This document shows, one piece after another, positions 49,614 through 57,330 of a stretch of 64,000 bases of DNA. The position numbers and the translations under genes were made by a program. A model generated the notes under the pieces. It was not told where the DNA came from, ran no database searches, and was given only the letters and a program-made list of their open reading frames with translations. This DNA comes from Pseudobdellovibrionaceae bacterium (lineage in GTDB: Bacteria > Bdellovibrionota > FAC87 > UBA2466 > JACKAF01): NCBI GenBank assembly GCA_020635235.1, contig JACKAF010000003.1, positions 186,001 to 250,000 on the forward strand. The letters run 5' to 3'. Position 1 is the stretch's first letter. The number at the start of each line of letters is the position of its first letter.

Positions 49614-50060
49614 ATGAAAAGCTTTGTTTACTTAGTCGGATTGTCGGTATTAACGGCATTCTTTGTCGCTGGATGTGCAGGCACCAAAGAAGAAGGCGTC
49701 TGGTTTCTCATCAAGATTGTCGATAGCACAGCTTCCCCAACTCAAGAATACAATTATGGCCGCAGTGATGGCCAAGTCTTGGTTTTTGACGGAAATAGGC
49801 TTGCGGAACTTGACCTTCGGCTTGGCAAGGTTCGTTGTCGGTTCAGAGCCTATGAGCACAAAGACGATATCATTTCTGTGCCAGCTGGAGGCGGATGCTC
49901 AGCCGAGGAGTACCGCGTTCTCGAGTTAACGAGTACAGCGCTTCAAACGAGCAAGACTACCGATCCGCGCAATCAGATTGTTCGTATTTATTCAAAGCAG
50001 GATCAAAAATTTCTGGACGAGCTGCTTCAAGAGAAGGGGCTAAGTCGTAACGACATGTAG
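49614..50060 (+). CDS. Lipoprotein of unknown function
   Basis: Starts one base after the preceding stop. Lipobox VAGC (Cys21) after MKSFVYLVGLSVLTAFF. The mature 127 residues are strand-rich (GVWFLIKIVDS and QVLVFDGNRLAELDLRLGK) with two further Cys (KVRCRFRA and GGGCSAEE). It is likely anchored in the outer membrane beside the products of the flanking genes. No recognised family. Confidence 0.65.
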   Translation: MKSFVYLVGLSVLTAFFVAGCAGTKEEGVWFLIKIVDSTASPTQEYNYGRSDGQVLVFDGNRLAELDLRLGKVRCRFRAYEHKDDIISVPAGGGCSAEEYRVLELTSTALQTSKTTDPRNQIVRIYSKQDQKFLDELLQEKGLSRNDM

Positions 50061-50068
50061 GATTTTTC

Positions 50069-50854
50069 GTGAGTAAAGGCCTAAAAAAATTCCTGCTGTT
50101 TCTGATGTGTGTGGTTTGCACGGGTGCGTTCGCACCGCCTCACGACCCCGCTAGGTCCTACGACAAGAGTGCTGCGGATACGACCTACCACCCTGGAATC
50201 AGCGTCAGAGTGACCCTCTTCGGTAAGGAGGGCATGCGCGACCGGCTGGATAAAGACTGTACCGTGTACATCTACAACAGTAGGAAGCTCGAGGGGGGGC
50301 GCTGTCAGTACGATGCGGGGATTGCGGGCCACTGCATACGGGATTGGGATAGCGCGGGGAAACAACACGACGCCAGCCTCTTAACATCCCGGCGTCTTGG
50401 TGAAGTGTCGGACGTGAAATTCCGACTCTATCCTGATTTCAAAAAAAAGGAAGATATTGCAACCGCTAAGGATGTGGGATCGGTCGGCTTTACTGCGGAT
50501 TGCGACGAATCCAATCGTCGGATTCCGGTTTGGGCTTTGGCAGAAAAAGACAAACTCCCAGCTGTGGGCGCCATCTGTATGGTGCTTACGCAAAAAGGGT
50601 TCATCGTTGGTGTCGTCAAAGACGATCCGGCGGCGAAAGAACCCATGTTGTATCTGGACACCAAACCGTTTGCTGGGGTGGTGGGTGCAGATCAGGAACC
50701 TGACTTCTCGCAATCAGGATCTGGATTGCTCTGCGACAATCGCATCGTTGCCACTTGTGTGGGTATTCCGGCGCGTCGGGAAAAGAAGGGTTTTTATTGC
50801 TCGGGTGGATTGTCTCTCGGCTGGATGCGCAATCAAAAAGGAGCCACCAAATGA
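50069..50854 (+). CDS. Exported chymotrypsin-fold (S1-like) serine peptidase, divergent
   Basis: The start is GTG with no clear Shine-Dalgarno, nine bases after the previous stop. Signal peptide FLLFLMCVVCTGAFA. In the mature region three blocks follow S1 order: His88 in CQYDAGIAGHCIRD (as TAAHC), Asp135 in TAKDVGSVGF, and Ser216 in SQSGSGLLC (as GDSGGPLLC). The oxyanion Asp before Ser is replaced by Gln215. Cys pairs fit disulfides. If active it would be a peptidase in the periplasm; the weak consensus also allows an inactive homologue. Confidence 0.6.
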   Translation: MSKGLKKFLLFLMCVVCTGAFAPPHDPARSYDKSAADTTYHPGISVRVTLFGKEGMRDRLDKDCTVYIYNSRKLEGGRCQYDAGIAGHCIRDWDSAGKQHDASLLTSRRLGEVSDVKFRLYPDFKKKEDIATAKDVGSVGFTADCDESNRRIPVWALAEKDKLPAVGAICMVLTQKGFIVGVVKDDPAAKEPMLYLDTKPFAGVVGADQEPDFSQSGSGLLCDNRIVATCVGIPARREKKGFYCSGGLSLGWMRNQKGATK

Positions 50855-51657
50855 TTCGGGTTTTATTGATCTCCGTTTTCTTTTCGCTCGGCGGAATTGC
50901 CTATGCCGAACGGCCGAGCGCTCCCACCGCGCCATCGCACGCGTCGGGAAACCCGGCGCAACACGCCGTTGCCCCCCAGGCGGCAGATCTTCCCTGTGAG
51001 GCGTACTACCTGGAACCTCGTTCCAAAGCATTTCGTATGGAAAAATTGAAGGATGCTATTAAAGGCCTGGACGATCCGGATTTCTCCAATCAGGTCGCCG
51101 CCATCAGCGATGTCACCTGTCTCCTCAGCGAGGGAGAGCGGAAGAACGAGGCCCTACCGGCGGTGGACGCAGTCCCGCTGCTCATCGAGGCTCTGCGCCA
51201 AGTCGGAAAGAAGCGGGGCGACTTTCTCTCTGAGCTTCTCCTTGTTGGCTCGCTTCGGCGGTACGAAAAGGAACTAAAGACGGACCCTTTTCTTTCGGCC
51301 CAAGTTTTGGCGGCATTGCTCGATCGGGCGGACAACTCGCCTGCGGATGTCTCCCGCTGGATCGCGGCGCGGACGCTAGCGGAAATCTTCCGGGACAATA
51401 AAAAACTAAAAGAACTTTTGAACCGCTCTGCCGAATTGGAGCTCACGGCGAAAATCTCCGAGTCGAAATGGGGTAACGCACTGGCCGTAGGTTTCATGAA
51501 GCGGCAGCTTGCCAAAGATCCGCTTGGCTATAGCCCTTTCAAAGAGGGCCAAATTGTTGGGCTGGAGGAATTTGCGGCAGAAAACCTCACCGAGGAACAG
51601 AAGAAAACGATCCCCGTTTCTCCGTACTTATCACTTATTTTTTTGGATCTTCGCTAG
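50851..51657 (+). CDS. Exported helical hypothetical protein
   Basis: The ATG overlaps the upstream stop by four bases (ATGA), with AAGGAG eight bases ahead. Signal peptide MIRVLLISVFFSLGGIAYA, then a Pro/Ala-rich spacer and a helical domain with repeat-like turns (DADLPCEAYY... MEKLKDAIKGLDDPDFSNQVAAI, DAVPLLIEALRQVGKKRG, DVSRWIAARTLAEIFRDN), resembling short HEAT-like repeats. It probably shares a mRNA with the serine peptidase-like protein and may be its partner. Confidence 0.65.
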   Translation: MIRVLLISVFFSLGGIAYAERPSAPTAPSHASGNPAQHAVAPQAADLPCEAYYLEPRSKAFRMEKLKDAIKGLDDPDFSNQVAAISDVTCLLSEGERKNEALPAVDAVPLLIEALRQVGKKRGDFLSELLLVGSLRRYEKELKTDPFLSAQVLAALLDRADNSPADVSRWIAARTLAEIFRDNKKLKELLNRSAELELTAKISESKWGNALAVGFMKRQLAKDPLGYSPFKEGQIVGLEEFAAENLTEEQKKTIPVSPYLSLIFLDLR

Positions 51658-51670
51658 GGACGATGGTTGA

Positions 51671-51733
51671 TGGTGGGCGCACGAGGGCTCGAACCTCGGA
51701 CCTCTGCCCCCGAGTGTGAAGAAAAGGCAGCGC
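51671..51733 (-). pseudogene. tRNA-Val 3'-half fragment
   Basis: Copies the 3' part of the neighbouring tRNA-Val (51765-51841): encoded CCA, acceptor 3' strand, T arm and GGCAG anticodon stem, with four extra bases on each side of the TTCACAC anticodon loop so that the CTGCC/GGCAG stem is kept around a 17-base loop. The D arm and 5' acceptor are absent. It follows the intact tRNA in the direction of transcription. Confidence 0.85.
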
Positions 51734-51764
51734 GTGCGCTGCAGCTTATTAGTTGTGCTGTAGA

Positions 51765-51841
51765 TGGTGGGCGCACGAGGGCTCGAACCTCGGACCTCTG
51801 CCGTGTGAAGGCAGCGCTCTAACCAACTGAGCTATGCGCCC
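51765..51841 (-). tRNA. tRNA-Val (anticodon CAC), CCA encoded
   Basis: On the minus strand: acceptor GGGCGCA/TGCGCCC with discriminator A then encoded CCA (51767-51765). D stem GCTC/GAGC, anticodon arm CTGCC-TTCACAC-GGCAG (anticodon CAC), T arm CGAGG-TTCGAGC-CCTCG. Fragments of it lie on both sides. Confidence 0.95.
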
Positions 51842-51888
51842 GTACAAGGTAAAATTCGTTCCGCGATTTCGGCCTCAGACAGGGCGCT

Positions 51889-51948
51889 GGCAGCGCTTTC
51901 TGTCCAATGGCTCGCTCCGCTCGCAGGGCAACTGAGCTATGCGCCCGT
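51889..51948 (-). pseudogene. tRNA-Val 5'-half fragment
   Basis: Bases 51929-51948 match the intact tRNA-Val 5' acceptor and most of the D arm exactly (20 bases, including two bases before the tRNA). The AGCGCTGCC block at 51889-51897 matches the following D/anticodon 5' strand, but roughly 30 unrelated bases are inserted between. The anticodon loop and 3' half are missing. Confidence 0.8.
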
Positions 51949-51998
51949 TAAACGAGTCCCAAAATTTGTACCAGAATGTCCCTAAAGTCAAAAGGCGG

Positions 51999-52739
51999 TT
52001 AGCGGAAAGAGCCATCGAGAGAGGCTTGCTTGGGCGAGCTGCCGGGTGTCGGGGCTTCCTGGCCCAGCTCCGGAAACTGGACGTCCATGAACCCACGGAT
52101 AAAGTCCTGGTTATCCTCACCTAGCTGAAATTGTAGCGCAGGCGTCCAGGCGACAGACGGCACGCCGCCGAAGTCACCGAGCCGCTTGAATCCCCAGTCA
52201 AAGCGGTAGGCGACGTCCGATGGCAAGCGGCTAATATCGCCCTTTAGGTCTTCATAGGGCGAGCTGCCGGTGTCCTTGGAGCGTTCGTGAATATCTGCGC
52301 GGGAGGCAAAACGCTGGAGCAATTGCGCGACTGCCTGTCCGGCAATCCGCGTTCCTCCTTGAGCGATGTTATTCCTAAAAACCCAAACTTCTTTCAAGTT
52401 GCTAGAGGCTTCGCGCATATCGAGAATCTGTTCCACTTTGGAGGCCACCATCTTGCCGCTCGCAATGACGGTAACGCCTCTAAGCGTGGGGTAGAAATTA
52501 TCCATGATGAAACGCGCGACGGAATCCTTTTTAGTTCGCGTGTGCCATTCGTTCACAACTTTTTGGAGGTTTTGATATTCGACCGGCAGTTCCGCATCGA
52601 CCGTTACCGGAACTTTCGTTGGACGGTATTTGCGGGCGATCTCCTCAATGGAGTTTTGGTTGCCTTCATCGCCGTAGGCCGTAGCCAGCGAAAAAAACAC
52701 TAGCGCCCACGCTGCAAGTTTTAGTTTCCCCCCGAACAT
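51999..52739 (-). CDS. Exported hypothetical protein
   Basis: The ATG at 52739 (a TTG at 52745 is the frame start) opens a signal peptide (FGGKLKLAAWALVFFSLATAYG). The mature about 225 residues are mixed helix and strand (IEEIARKYRPTKVPVTVDAE, NNFYPTLRGVTVIASGKMVA, WVFRNNIAQGGTRIAGQAVA) with a Pro/Ser-rich C terminus. No Cys in the mature part. No family recognised. It is downstream of the DUF374 gene with 168 bases between. Confidence 0.6.
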   Translation of the reverse strand: MFGGKLKLAAWALVFFSLATAYGDEGNQNSIEEIARKYRPTKVPVTVDAELPVEYQNLQKVVNEWHTRTKKDSVARFIMDNFYPTLRGVTVIASGKMVASKVEQILDMREASSNLKEVWVFRNNIAQGGTRIAGQAVAQLLQRFASRADIHERSKDTGSSPYEDLKGDISRLPSDVAYRFDWGFKRLGDFGGVPSVAWTPALQFQLGEDNQDFIRGFMDVQFPELGQEAPTPGSSPKQASLDGSFR

Positions 52740-52850
52740 ATACAAATAGAGTGCAAGCGGCGTGCCGCTGAGATGCCGGAAGTATGCCGGGCGTATACAT
52801 GTAAATAATTGAAAATATTGTTAAAACTGGCCAATTTTTGCAGGCACGAT

Positions 52851-52893
52851 CCCGCATTCTATTTGAATGCACGGGATAGGTTCCGCACACGTG
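52851..52893 (-). other. Two imperfect inverted repeats
   Basis: GCATTC-TATTT-GAATGC (52854-52870) and an imperfect TAGGT...ACCTA hairpin with core GCACACGTGC (52877-52904 region) lie downstream of the DUF374 gene. Possible transcript-end hairpins; no T tract, so not called terminators. Confidence 0.35.
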
Positions 52894-52913
52894 CGTGCGA
52901 CCTATACAACGCC

Positions 52914-53525
52914 CTACTTGAGAGGGTTGTCCAGCCGCGCTTGCAAGGTTTCAAGCGCCAAGGCCTCGCCTGAAATCGGATCAGAAACTTGGGCAACAAT
53001 TTTTCCGAAGGGTAGCGGAAGATGGTGGTTAAGAAACTTGATCGAATGGGATAGGCGCATTCGAATCGCGACGAGCGGGCGGCCAGTTCTCTGAGACAAC
53101 TCAATCAAAGAGGCACGAGCTTTTCCGTAGGGGCCGCCAGAATCGGTGGCCAGGCCCAATCGGTTGCTTGGATGATTTTTCATGAACTCTATGATCTGTT
53201 CTCGTTTGGGAACAGGGCCTCTACGCCAATAGCACCAATAGCGTAACCCACAAAAATGATCCCAAACCGCAAAAATGTAGGGAGTCACCCCGTGGTAGCC
53301 AAGCCACACGGTATTGAAACGCCCACCCGTGCGGACCGCAGGGTGCAGGCAAAGCCCGTAGACGTCGCTGTGTGAAGTAAACAGGATCGCGTTTTCCGGA
53401 ATATCGATGCTTCCTTCGGTGTCGTATCGGTAGGTCAGCGAAAGAAAAAAATTAGCAATGGTAAGCAATACGCCAAACGGGAAGGCCACCAAACGGTACA
53501 GAACTTGCCAAAAAAACCACTTCAT
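52914..53525 (-). CDS. DUF374/LPLAT-family acyltransferase-like protein
   Basis: The protein starts with a hydrophobic N-terminal anchor (YRLVAFPFGVLLTIANFFLSL). LGLATDSGGPYGKARASLIE followed by LSQRTGRPLVAIRM matches the DUF374 core, where DGPRGP is the usual block; HSDVYGLCLHPAVRT has His-Ser-Asp at the site where acyltransferases have the catalytic His. These proteins transfer acyl chains to lipids such as lipid A or glycolipids. The GPRGP residues are changed to SGGPYG. Confidence 0.7.
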   Translation of the reverse strand: MKWFFWQVLYRLVAFPFGVLLTIANFFLSLTYRYDTEGSIDIPENAILFTSHSDVYGLCLHPAVRTGGRFNTVWLGYHGVTPYIFAVWDHFCGLRYWCYWRRGPVPKREQIIEFMKNHPSNRLGLATDSGGPYGKARASLIELSQRTGRPLVAIRMRLSHSIKFLNHHLPLPFGKIVAQVSDPISGEALALETLQARLDNPLK

Positions 53526-53673
53526 CCTCGAGCTCCACAGACGAACTACGACGACTCAAGGTTTGCAAGTCGAATGCCACGAAGAGCAAGCGGCCGCAAG
53601 CGGAAGATAGCACTCTTTGGTTGGTCAGTGCTGACAAAAATGGGCAGGGGTTTCAGGCAGGAAACGAAAAGAG

Positions 53674-53755
53674 TGCGTAGGGGGGGACTTGAACCCCCAA
53701 GGCTTGCGCCATAGGATCCTTAATCCTACGTGTATACCAATTCCACCACCTACGC
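53674..53755 (-). tRNA. tRNA-Leu (anticodon AAG)
   Basis: On the minus strand: acceptor GCGTAGG/CCTACGC with discriminator A, anticodon arm TAGGA-TTAAGGA-TCCTA giving AAG, class II variable arm with GGC/GCC pairing, T arm GGGGG-TTCAAGT-CCCCC. CCA is not encoded. It lies 14 bases after secG, in the direction of the glycolytic operon. Confidence 0.95.
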
Positions 53756-53769
53756 GTAGACGAACAAAA

Positions 53770-54108
53770 CTACTTCTTTTCCGGAGCCGCTGGCTCGGCC
53801 GGGCTCTCTGGGGCCGCCGGCATATTTTCCGGGGCTTTTTTCTCCTCGATCGGTGCCGGGGTGGATCCGATTACCGACTTTTCCGCTTCCACAATACGCG
53901 AGCGGGTAAGGAAAAAACTCGTGCAAACAAAAATCAAGGCCGCGACGGAGGTAACCTTCGTGAGGAAGTTTCCGGCGCCTTTGCTGCCGAATATGCTTTG
54001 GCTGCTGCTACCAAAACCAATGCCCATATCGGACTTTCCTGGCTGCAGCAAAATAATCCCGATGAGTGCCACACACATCGTTAAATGAACCACAATTAAA
54101 AACGTCAC
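53770..54108 (-). CDS. secG: Preprotein translocase subunit SecG
   Basis: A 112-residue inner membrane protein with two transmembrane segments. LIVVHLTMCVALIGIILLQPGKSDMGIGFG is the SecG consensus (LLQ-x-GK or GKG segment), then VAALIFVCTSFFLTRS. The C-terminal tail is Pro/Ala/Glu/Lys-rich and disordered. SecG assists SecYE protein export. The start is a GTG with GGGAG nine bases upstream. It begins four bases after the tpiA stop. Confidence 0.93.
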   Translation of the reverse strand: MTFLIVVHLTMCVALIGIILLQPGKSDMGIGFGSSSQSIFGSKGAGNFLTKVTSVAALIFVCTSFFLTRSRIVEAEKSVIGSTPAPIEEKKAPENMPAAPESPAEPAAPEKK

Positions 54109-54112
54109 GTCT

Positions 54113-54901
54113 CTATACTCCCGGTGCGCGAGATTCTAACCCATTCTTTATCACATTGCTAAACACAACTGGGTCTAGACTCGCTCCACCTACCAAAAAT
54201 CCATCGACATCCGCTTCGCGAAGCAACTGGGCGGCATTCTCCGGTTTGACACTTCCGCCGTAGAGAATGCGAAGCGACTCAGCGGCCGAATTCCCAAGCT
54301 GAGCACTATACCACTTGCGAATGGAAGCGTGCACGGCCTCTGCCTGTTCGGGGGTCGCATTTTCCCCGGTCCCTATCGCCCAGACTGGTTCGTAAGCGAC
54401 AACAATGCGCTCGATTTCGGAGGCACTCATCCCTTTGAGGATGGAAAGCTGGGCCTCGACTACTTGCATGGTTTTATCCGCACGGCGTTCTTCCAGCTTT
54501 TCGCCCACGCAAAGGACGACTTTTAGACCTTCAGCTAGCGCCGCTCGGGTTCGGCTAAGAACAAGAGCGTCATCTTCCAAGTAGATGTGGCGGCGTTCCG
54601 AGTGGCCAACCAGCGTCCAACCACAGCCGAGCTCTTTTAAGACCACCGGCGAGATTTCCCCGGTGAAGGCGCCCGATTTTGCCGTCCCACAATTCTGGGA
54701 CCCGAATTCGATGGGGCGACTTCCCACCGCAGCAGCCAATGTCGAAAGATGGGTGCTTGGCGGACAAATGAGCACCTCAAAATCCTGACCAAGCTTTCCT
54801 GGGGCGGCCACGAGAAGCTCACTTAGCTGGGTCACGAACTCGGCAGTTTCAGCAACCGCCTTGTTCATCTTCCAATTTGCTACAAATAATGGAACTCGCA
54901 T
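54113..54901 (-). CDS. tpiA: Triosephosphate isomerase
   Basis: Interconverts dihydroxyacetone phosphate and glyceraldehyde 3-phosphate. Active-site blocks are complete: FVANWKMNKAV (Lys), LVGHSERRHIYLED (His), VVAYEPVWAIGTGENATP (catalytic Glu in the AYEPVWAIGTG loop) and ILYGGSVKPENA with GFLVGGASL phosphate-binding loops. Length of 262 residues is a little longer than typical. It lies 46 bases after pgk and just ahead of secG. Confidence 0.97.
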   Translation of the reverse strand: MRVPLFVANWKMNKAVAETAEFVTQLSELLVAAPGKLGQDFEVLICPPSTHLSTLAAAVGSRPIEFGSQNCGTAKSGAFTGEISPVVLKELGCGWTLVGHSERRHIYLEDDALVLSRTRAALAEGLKVVLCVGEKLEERRADKTMQVVEAQLSILKGMSASEIERIVVAYEPVWAIGTGENATPEQAEAVHASIRKWYSAQLGNSAAESLRILYGGSVKPENAAQLLREADVDGFLVGGASLDPVVFSNVIKNGLESRAPGV

Positions 54902-54947
54902 ATCCCTTGCTCAGCCCAAAAAATTAGCCAAAAACAGGTCTATCGTT

Positions 54948-56153
54948 CTAGCTTTCACGCTTTGAAAGCGCAAGCGCCTTAAGCCCAGGCAGGTTCTTGC
55001 CTTCCAAAAACTCCAGCGTGGCTCCGCCGCCAGTGCTGATGAAGTCGAAATTCTCTTCCTCGCCCGAAGCGGCCACAGCCGCGGCACAGTCCCCGCCCCC
55101 GGCCAGTTTCTGAGCCCGGGAGCTTCCGATGGCGCGCGCGATGCCGAACGTGCCTTCCGAGAAAGCCTTCTTTTCAAAAACGCCCATGGGGCCATTCCAG
55201 AAAATCGTTTCTGCCTGAGAGATCGGGCGCGCGTAGAGATCGACCGTCTTGGGGCCGATATCTAGACCCATCTTATCGGCGGGTATGTTCTCGCTGTCTG
55301 TTAAGTCGCCCTTTTCAGAGTCAAAGCTATCGGCAACGACGTGATCGATGGGGAGAAGCAGGTGGACGTTGCGCGCATCGGCCGCCTTCATGAGCTTTTT
55401 TGCCAGCGGGATTTGCTCCTCTGGGCACAAGCTTTTACCTACCTCGTAGCCTCTCGCCTTCAAAAAGGCGTAGGCCATCGCACCACCAATCAGGAGCGTA
55501 TCCACTTTTGGTAGAAAATGCTCAATGACGCCCATCTTGTCGGAAATCTTTGCGCCACCCATCGCCAAGACAAACGGACGCTTCGGGGCCTCGCGGAGCG
55601 GTTCGAGGTACTTCAATTCATCCTGCACCAGAAGCCCGATCCCTTTTTTTTCCACGAAGTGCGTGATGCCTTCAGTTGAGGCGTGCGCCCGGTGCATGGT
55701 GCCGAAAGCGTCATTAATATAGATATCGCAAAGCTCGGCGAGCTTTTGGGAGAACGCGGGCGTATTGGCCTCCTCGCCCGGATCGAAGCGCAGATTCTCC
55801 AGCAGGAGTACATCTCCAGGACGCATGTTGTGGGACAGACCGCGCGGGCCATCGCCGACACAATCCTCGGTTAAAATGACATCTTTACCGAGCAGCGTGC
55901 TTAGGTGCGTACCGACGGGTTCTAAGCTGTATTTTGGATTGCGTTGCCCTTTTGGTCGACCCAGATGAGAAGCGAGCAGACACTTGCCGCCTTGTTCCAG
56001 TACAAAACGGATGGTCGGCAGGGCCGCTTCAATGCGTGTATCGTCTGCAACGACAACGCCCTTGTCGGTTTCTTTGAGCGGGACGTTGAAGTCCACGCGC
56101 AAAAGAACACGTTTGCCCTTTAGATCGAGTTCCTGAATCTTTGGGTAGTTCAC
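54948..56153 (-). CDS. pgk: Phosphoglycerate kinase
   Basis: Makes ATP from 1,3-bisphosphoglycerate. RVDFNVPLKE, LASHLGRPKGQ, RMHRAHASTEG-like (TMHRAHASTEG), AMGGAKISDKMGVIE, IGGAMAYAFLK, and IFWNGPMGVFE with the C-terminal FISTGGGATLEFL are all present. I choose the GTG at 56153, which shares its G with the gap stop (TAGTG), rather than the in-frame GTG at 56174 that would extend into gap. Overlap implies translational coupling. Confidence 0.96.
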   Translation of the reverse strand: MNYPKIQELDLKGKRVLLRVDFNVPLKETDKGVVVADDTRIEAALPTIRFVLEQGGKCLLASHLGRPKGQRNPKYSLEPVGTHLSTLLGKDVILTEDCVGDGPRGLSHNMRPGDVLLLENLRFDPGEEANTPAFSQKLAELCDIYINDAFGTMHRAHASTEGITHFVEKKGIGLLVQDELKYLEPLREAPKRPFVLAMGGAKISDKMGVIEHFLPKVDTLLIGGAMAYAFLKARGYEVGKSLCPEEQIPLAKKLMKAADARNVHLLLPIDHVVADSFDSEKGDLTDSENIPADKMGLDIGPKTVDLYARPISQAETIFWNGPMGVFEKKAFSEGTFGIARAIGSSRAQKLAGGGDCAAAVAASGEEENFDFISTGGGATLEFLEGKNLPGLKALALSKRES

Positions 56154-57175
56154 TAGAACTTGCTCGCCATCCACGCCGCCAAGTCCAGCATGCGCGAAGA
56201 AAAACCGCTCTCGTTGTCGTACCAGCTCAGTACCTTCACCATGGAGCCGTCCACGATCATTGTGGAAGGCAGATCCACGCTGGAAGAGTGTTTGTCGCCG
56301 TTAAAATCGGACGACACAAGCGGCGCATTGACTGCATTTAGGACACCCTTGAGCGGACCCGTCGACGCCGCGTGGATAAAAGCTTCGTTTACTTCTTCCA
56401 CGGTTGTTTTCTTGCCGAGATCGCCAACGAAATCGACAAGCGAGACGTTCGGAGTCGGGACGCGTACAGACGTGCCGGTCAGTTTGCCCGCGAGTTCGGG
56501 AATCACAAGGCCGACGGCCTTTGCGGCTCCGGTCGAAGTCGGGATCATATTAATCGCCGCGGCACGCATGCGCCGGTAGTCTGAATGGCCTAAATCCAAA
56601 ACACGTTGGTCGTTTGTGTAGGAGTGCACGGTGGTCATGAGACCGCGCAGAACGGTGAATTTGTCGTGCAGCACTTTTACGACCGGCGCCAAACAGTTGG
56701 TTGTGCAGGAGGCGTTGGAAACGACATCATTCTTCGCCGGATCATAGTCTGTGTGGTTGATGCCGTAGACCATGGTCTTAATCTTGTCCGGATCCTTCAC
56801 GGGAGCTGAGACGATAACCTTCTTGGCACCTGCACTGAGGTGCTTTGCGGCGCCGTCGTAGTTTGTAAAAATTCCCGTGGATTCAATGACGATATCCACT
56901 CCCAAATCTTTCCAAGGCAGCTCCGCCGGATCCTTGTGCGCAAACACTTTTACCGGCTTGGAGTCGACGAGTAGGGCACCTTTGTCCCAGCTAACTTCGT
57001 GTCCCCAGGGGCCGTGAACGGAATCGTATTTCAGAAGGTGAGCGTTTTTCTCAAGTTCCGTGAGATCGTTGATGGCCACCAGCTCAAACTCCGGTCGCGC
57101 CCATAGCAGGCGGGTCGTGATGCGCCCAATTCTGCCAAAACCGTTAATGCCCACTCGAATCTTTTGACCAGCCAT
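56153..57175 (-). CDS. gapA: Glyceraldehyde-3-phosphate dehydrogenase
   Basis: NAD site VGINGFGRIGRITTRLL, active-site SNASCTTNCLAPVVKVL with the catalytic Cys, and the His-bearing region following it. MIPTSTGAAKAVGLV and SWYDNESGFSSRMLDL are also present. GAGGAG lies eight bases before the ATG. It leads the gap-pgk-tpiA-secG unit. A gap-pgk-tpi operon followed by secG and tRNA-Leu is a conserved arrangement in many bacteria. Confidence 0.97.
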   Translation of the reverse strand: MAGQKIRVGINGFGRIGRITTRLLWARPEFELVAINDLTELEKNAHLLKYDSVHGPWGHEVSWDKGALLVDSKPVKVFAHKDPAELPWKDLGVDIVIESTGIFTNYDGAAKHLSAGAKKVIVSAPVKDPDKIKTMVYGINHTDYDPAKNDVVSNASCTTNCLAPVVKVLHDKFTVLRGLMTTVHSYTNDQRVLDLGHSDYRRMRAAAINMIPTSTGAAKAVGLVIPELAGKLTGTSVRVPTPNVSLVDFVGDLGKKTTVEEVNEAFIHAASTGPLKGVLNAVNAPLVSSDFNGDKHSSSVDLPSTMIVDGSMVKVLSWYDNESGFSSRMLDLAAWMASKF

Positions 57176-57191
57176 CGTGTCTCCTCGCTCG

Positions 57192-57206
57192 ACTAAAAAG
57201 TTTAGT
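57192..57206. promoter_or_regulatory. Inverted repeat in the gap leader
   Basis: ACTAAA-AAG-TTTAGT (57192-57197 with 57201-57206) is a perfect 6-bp inverted repeat between the proposed -10 and the Shine-Dalgarno of gap. A repressor operator is possible; it could also be chance. Confidence 0.35.
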
Positions 57207-57213
57207 GATCCGT

Positions 57214-57242
57214 TGTATATAGCGTATTGCTTGCGCCTTCAA
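57214..57242 (-). promoter_or_regulatory. Candidate housekeeping promoter of gap operon
   Basis: On the minus strand, TTGAAG (57242-57237), 17 bases, TATACA (57219-57214), four of six matches to each consensus box, about 40 bases before the gap ATG. It could also supply the divergent side region. Confidence 0.5.
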
Positions 57243-57330
57243 GGCCTGGTTCCTCGGGTGGGCAGTTTATGGCTTCACAATTTCGACGCGTCGGGATAAA
57301 AGGGGTGGGGAAGTTTCGAAGGGATTCGCG

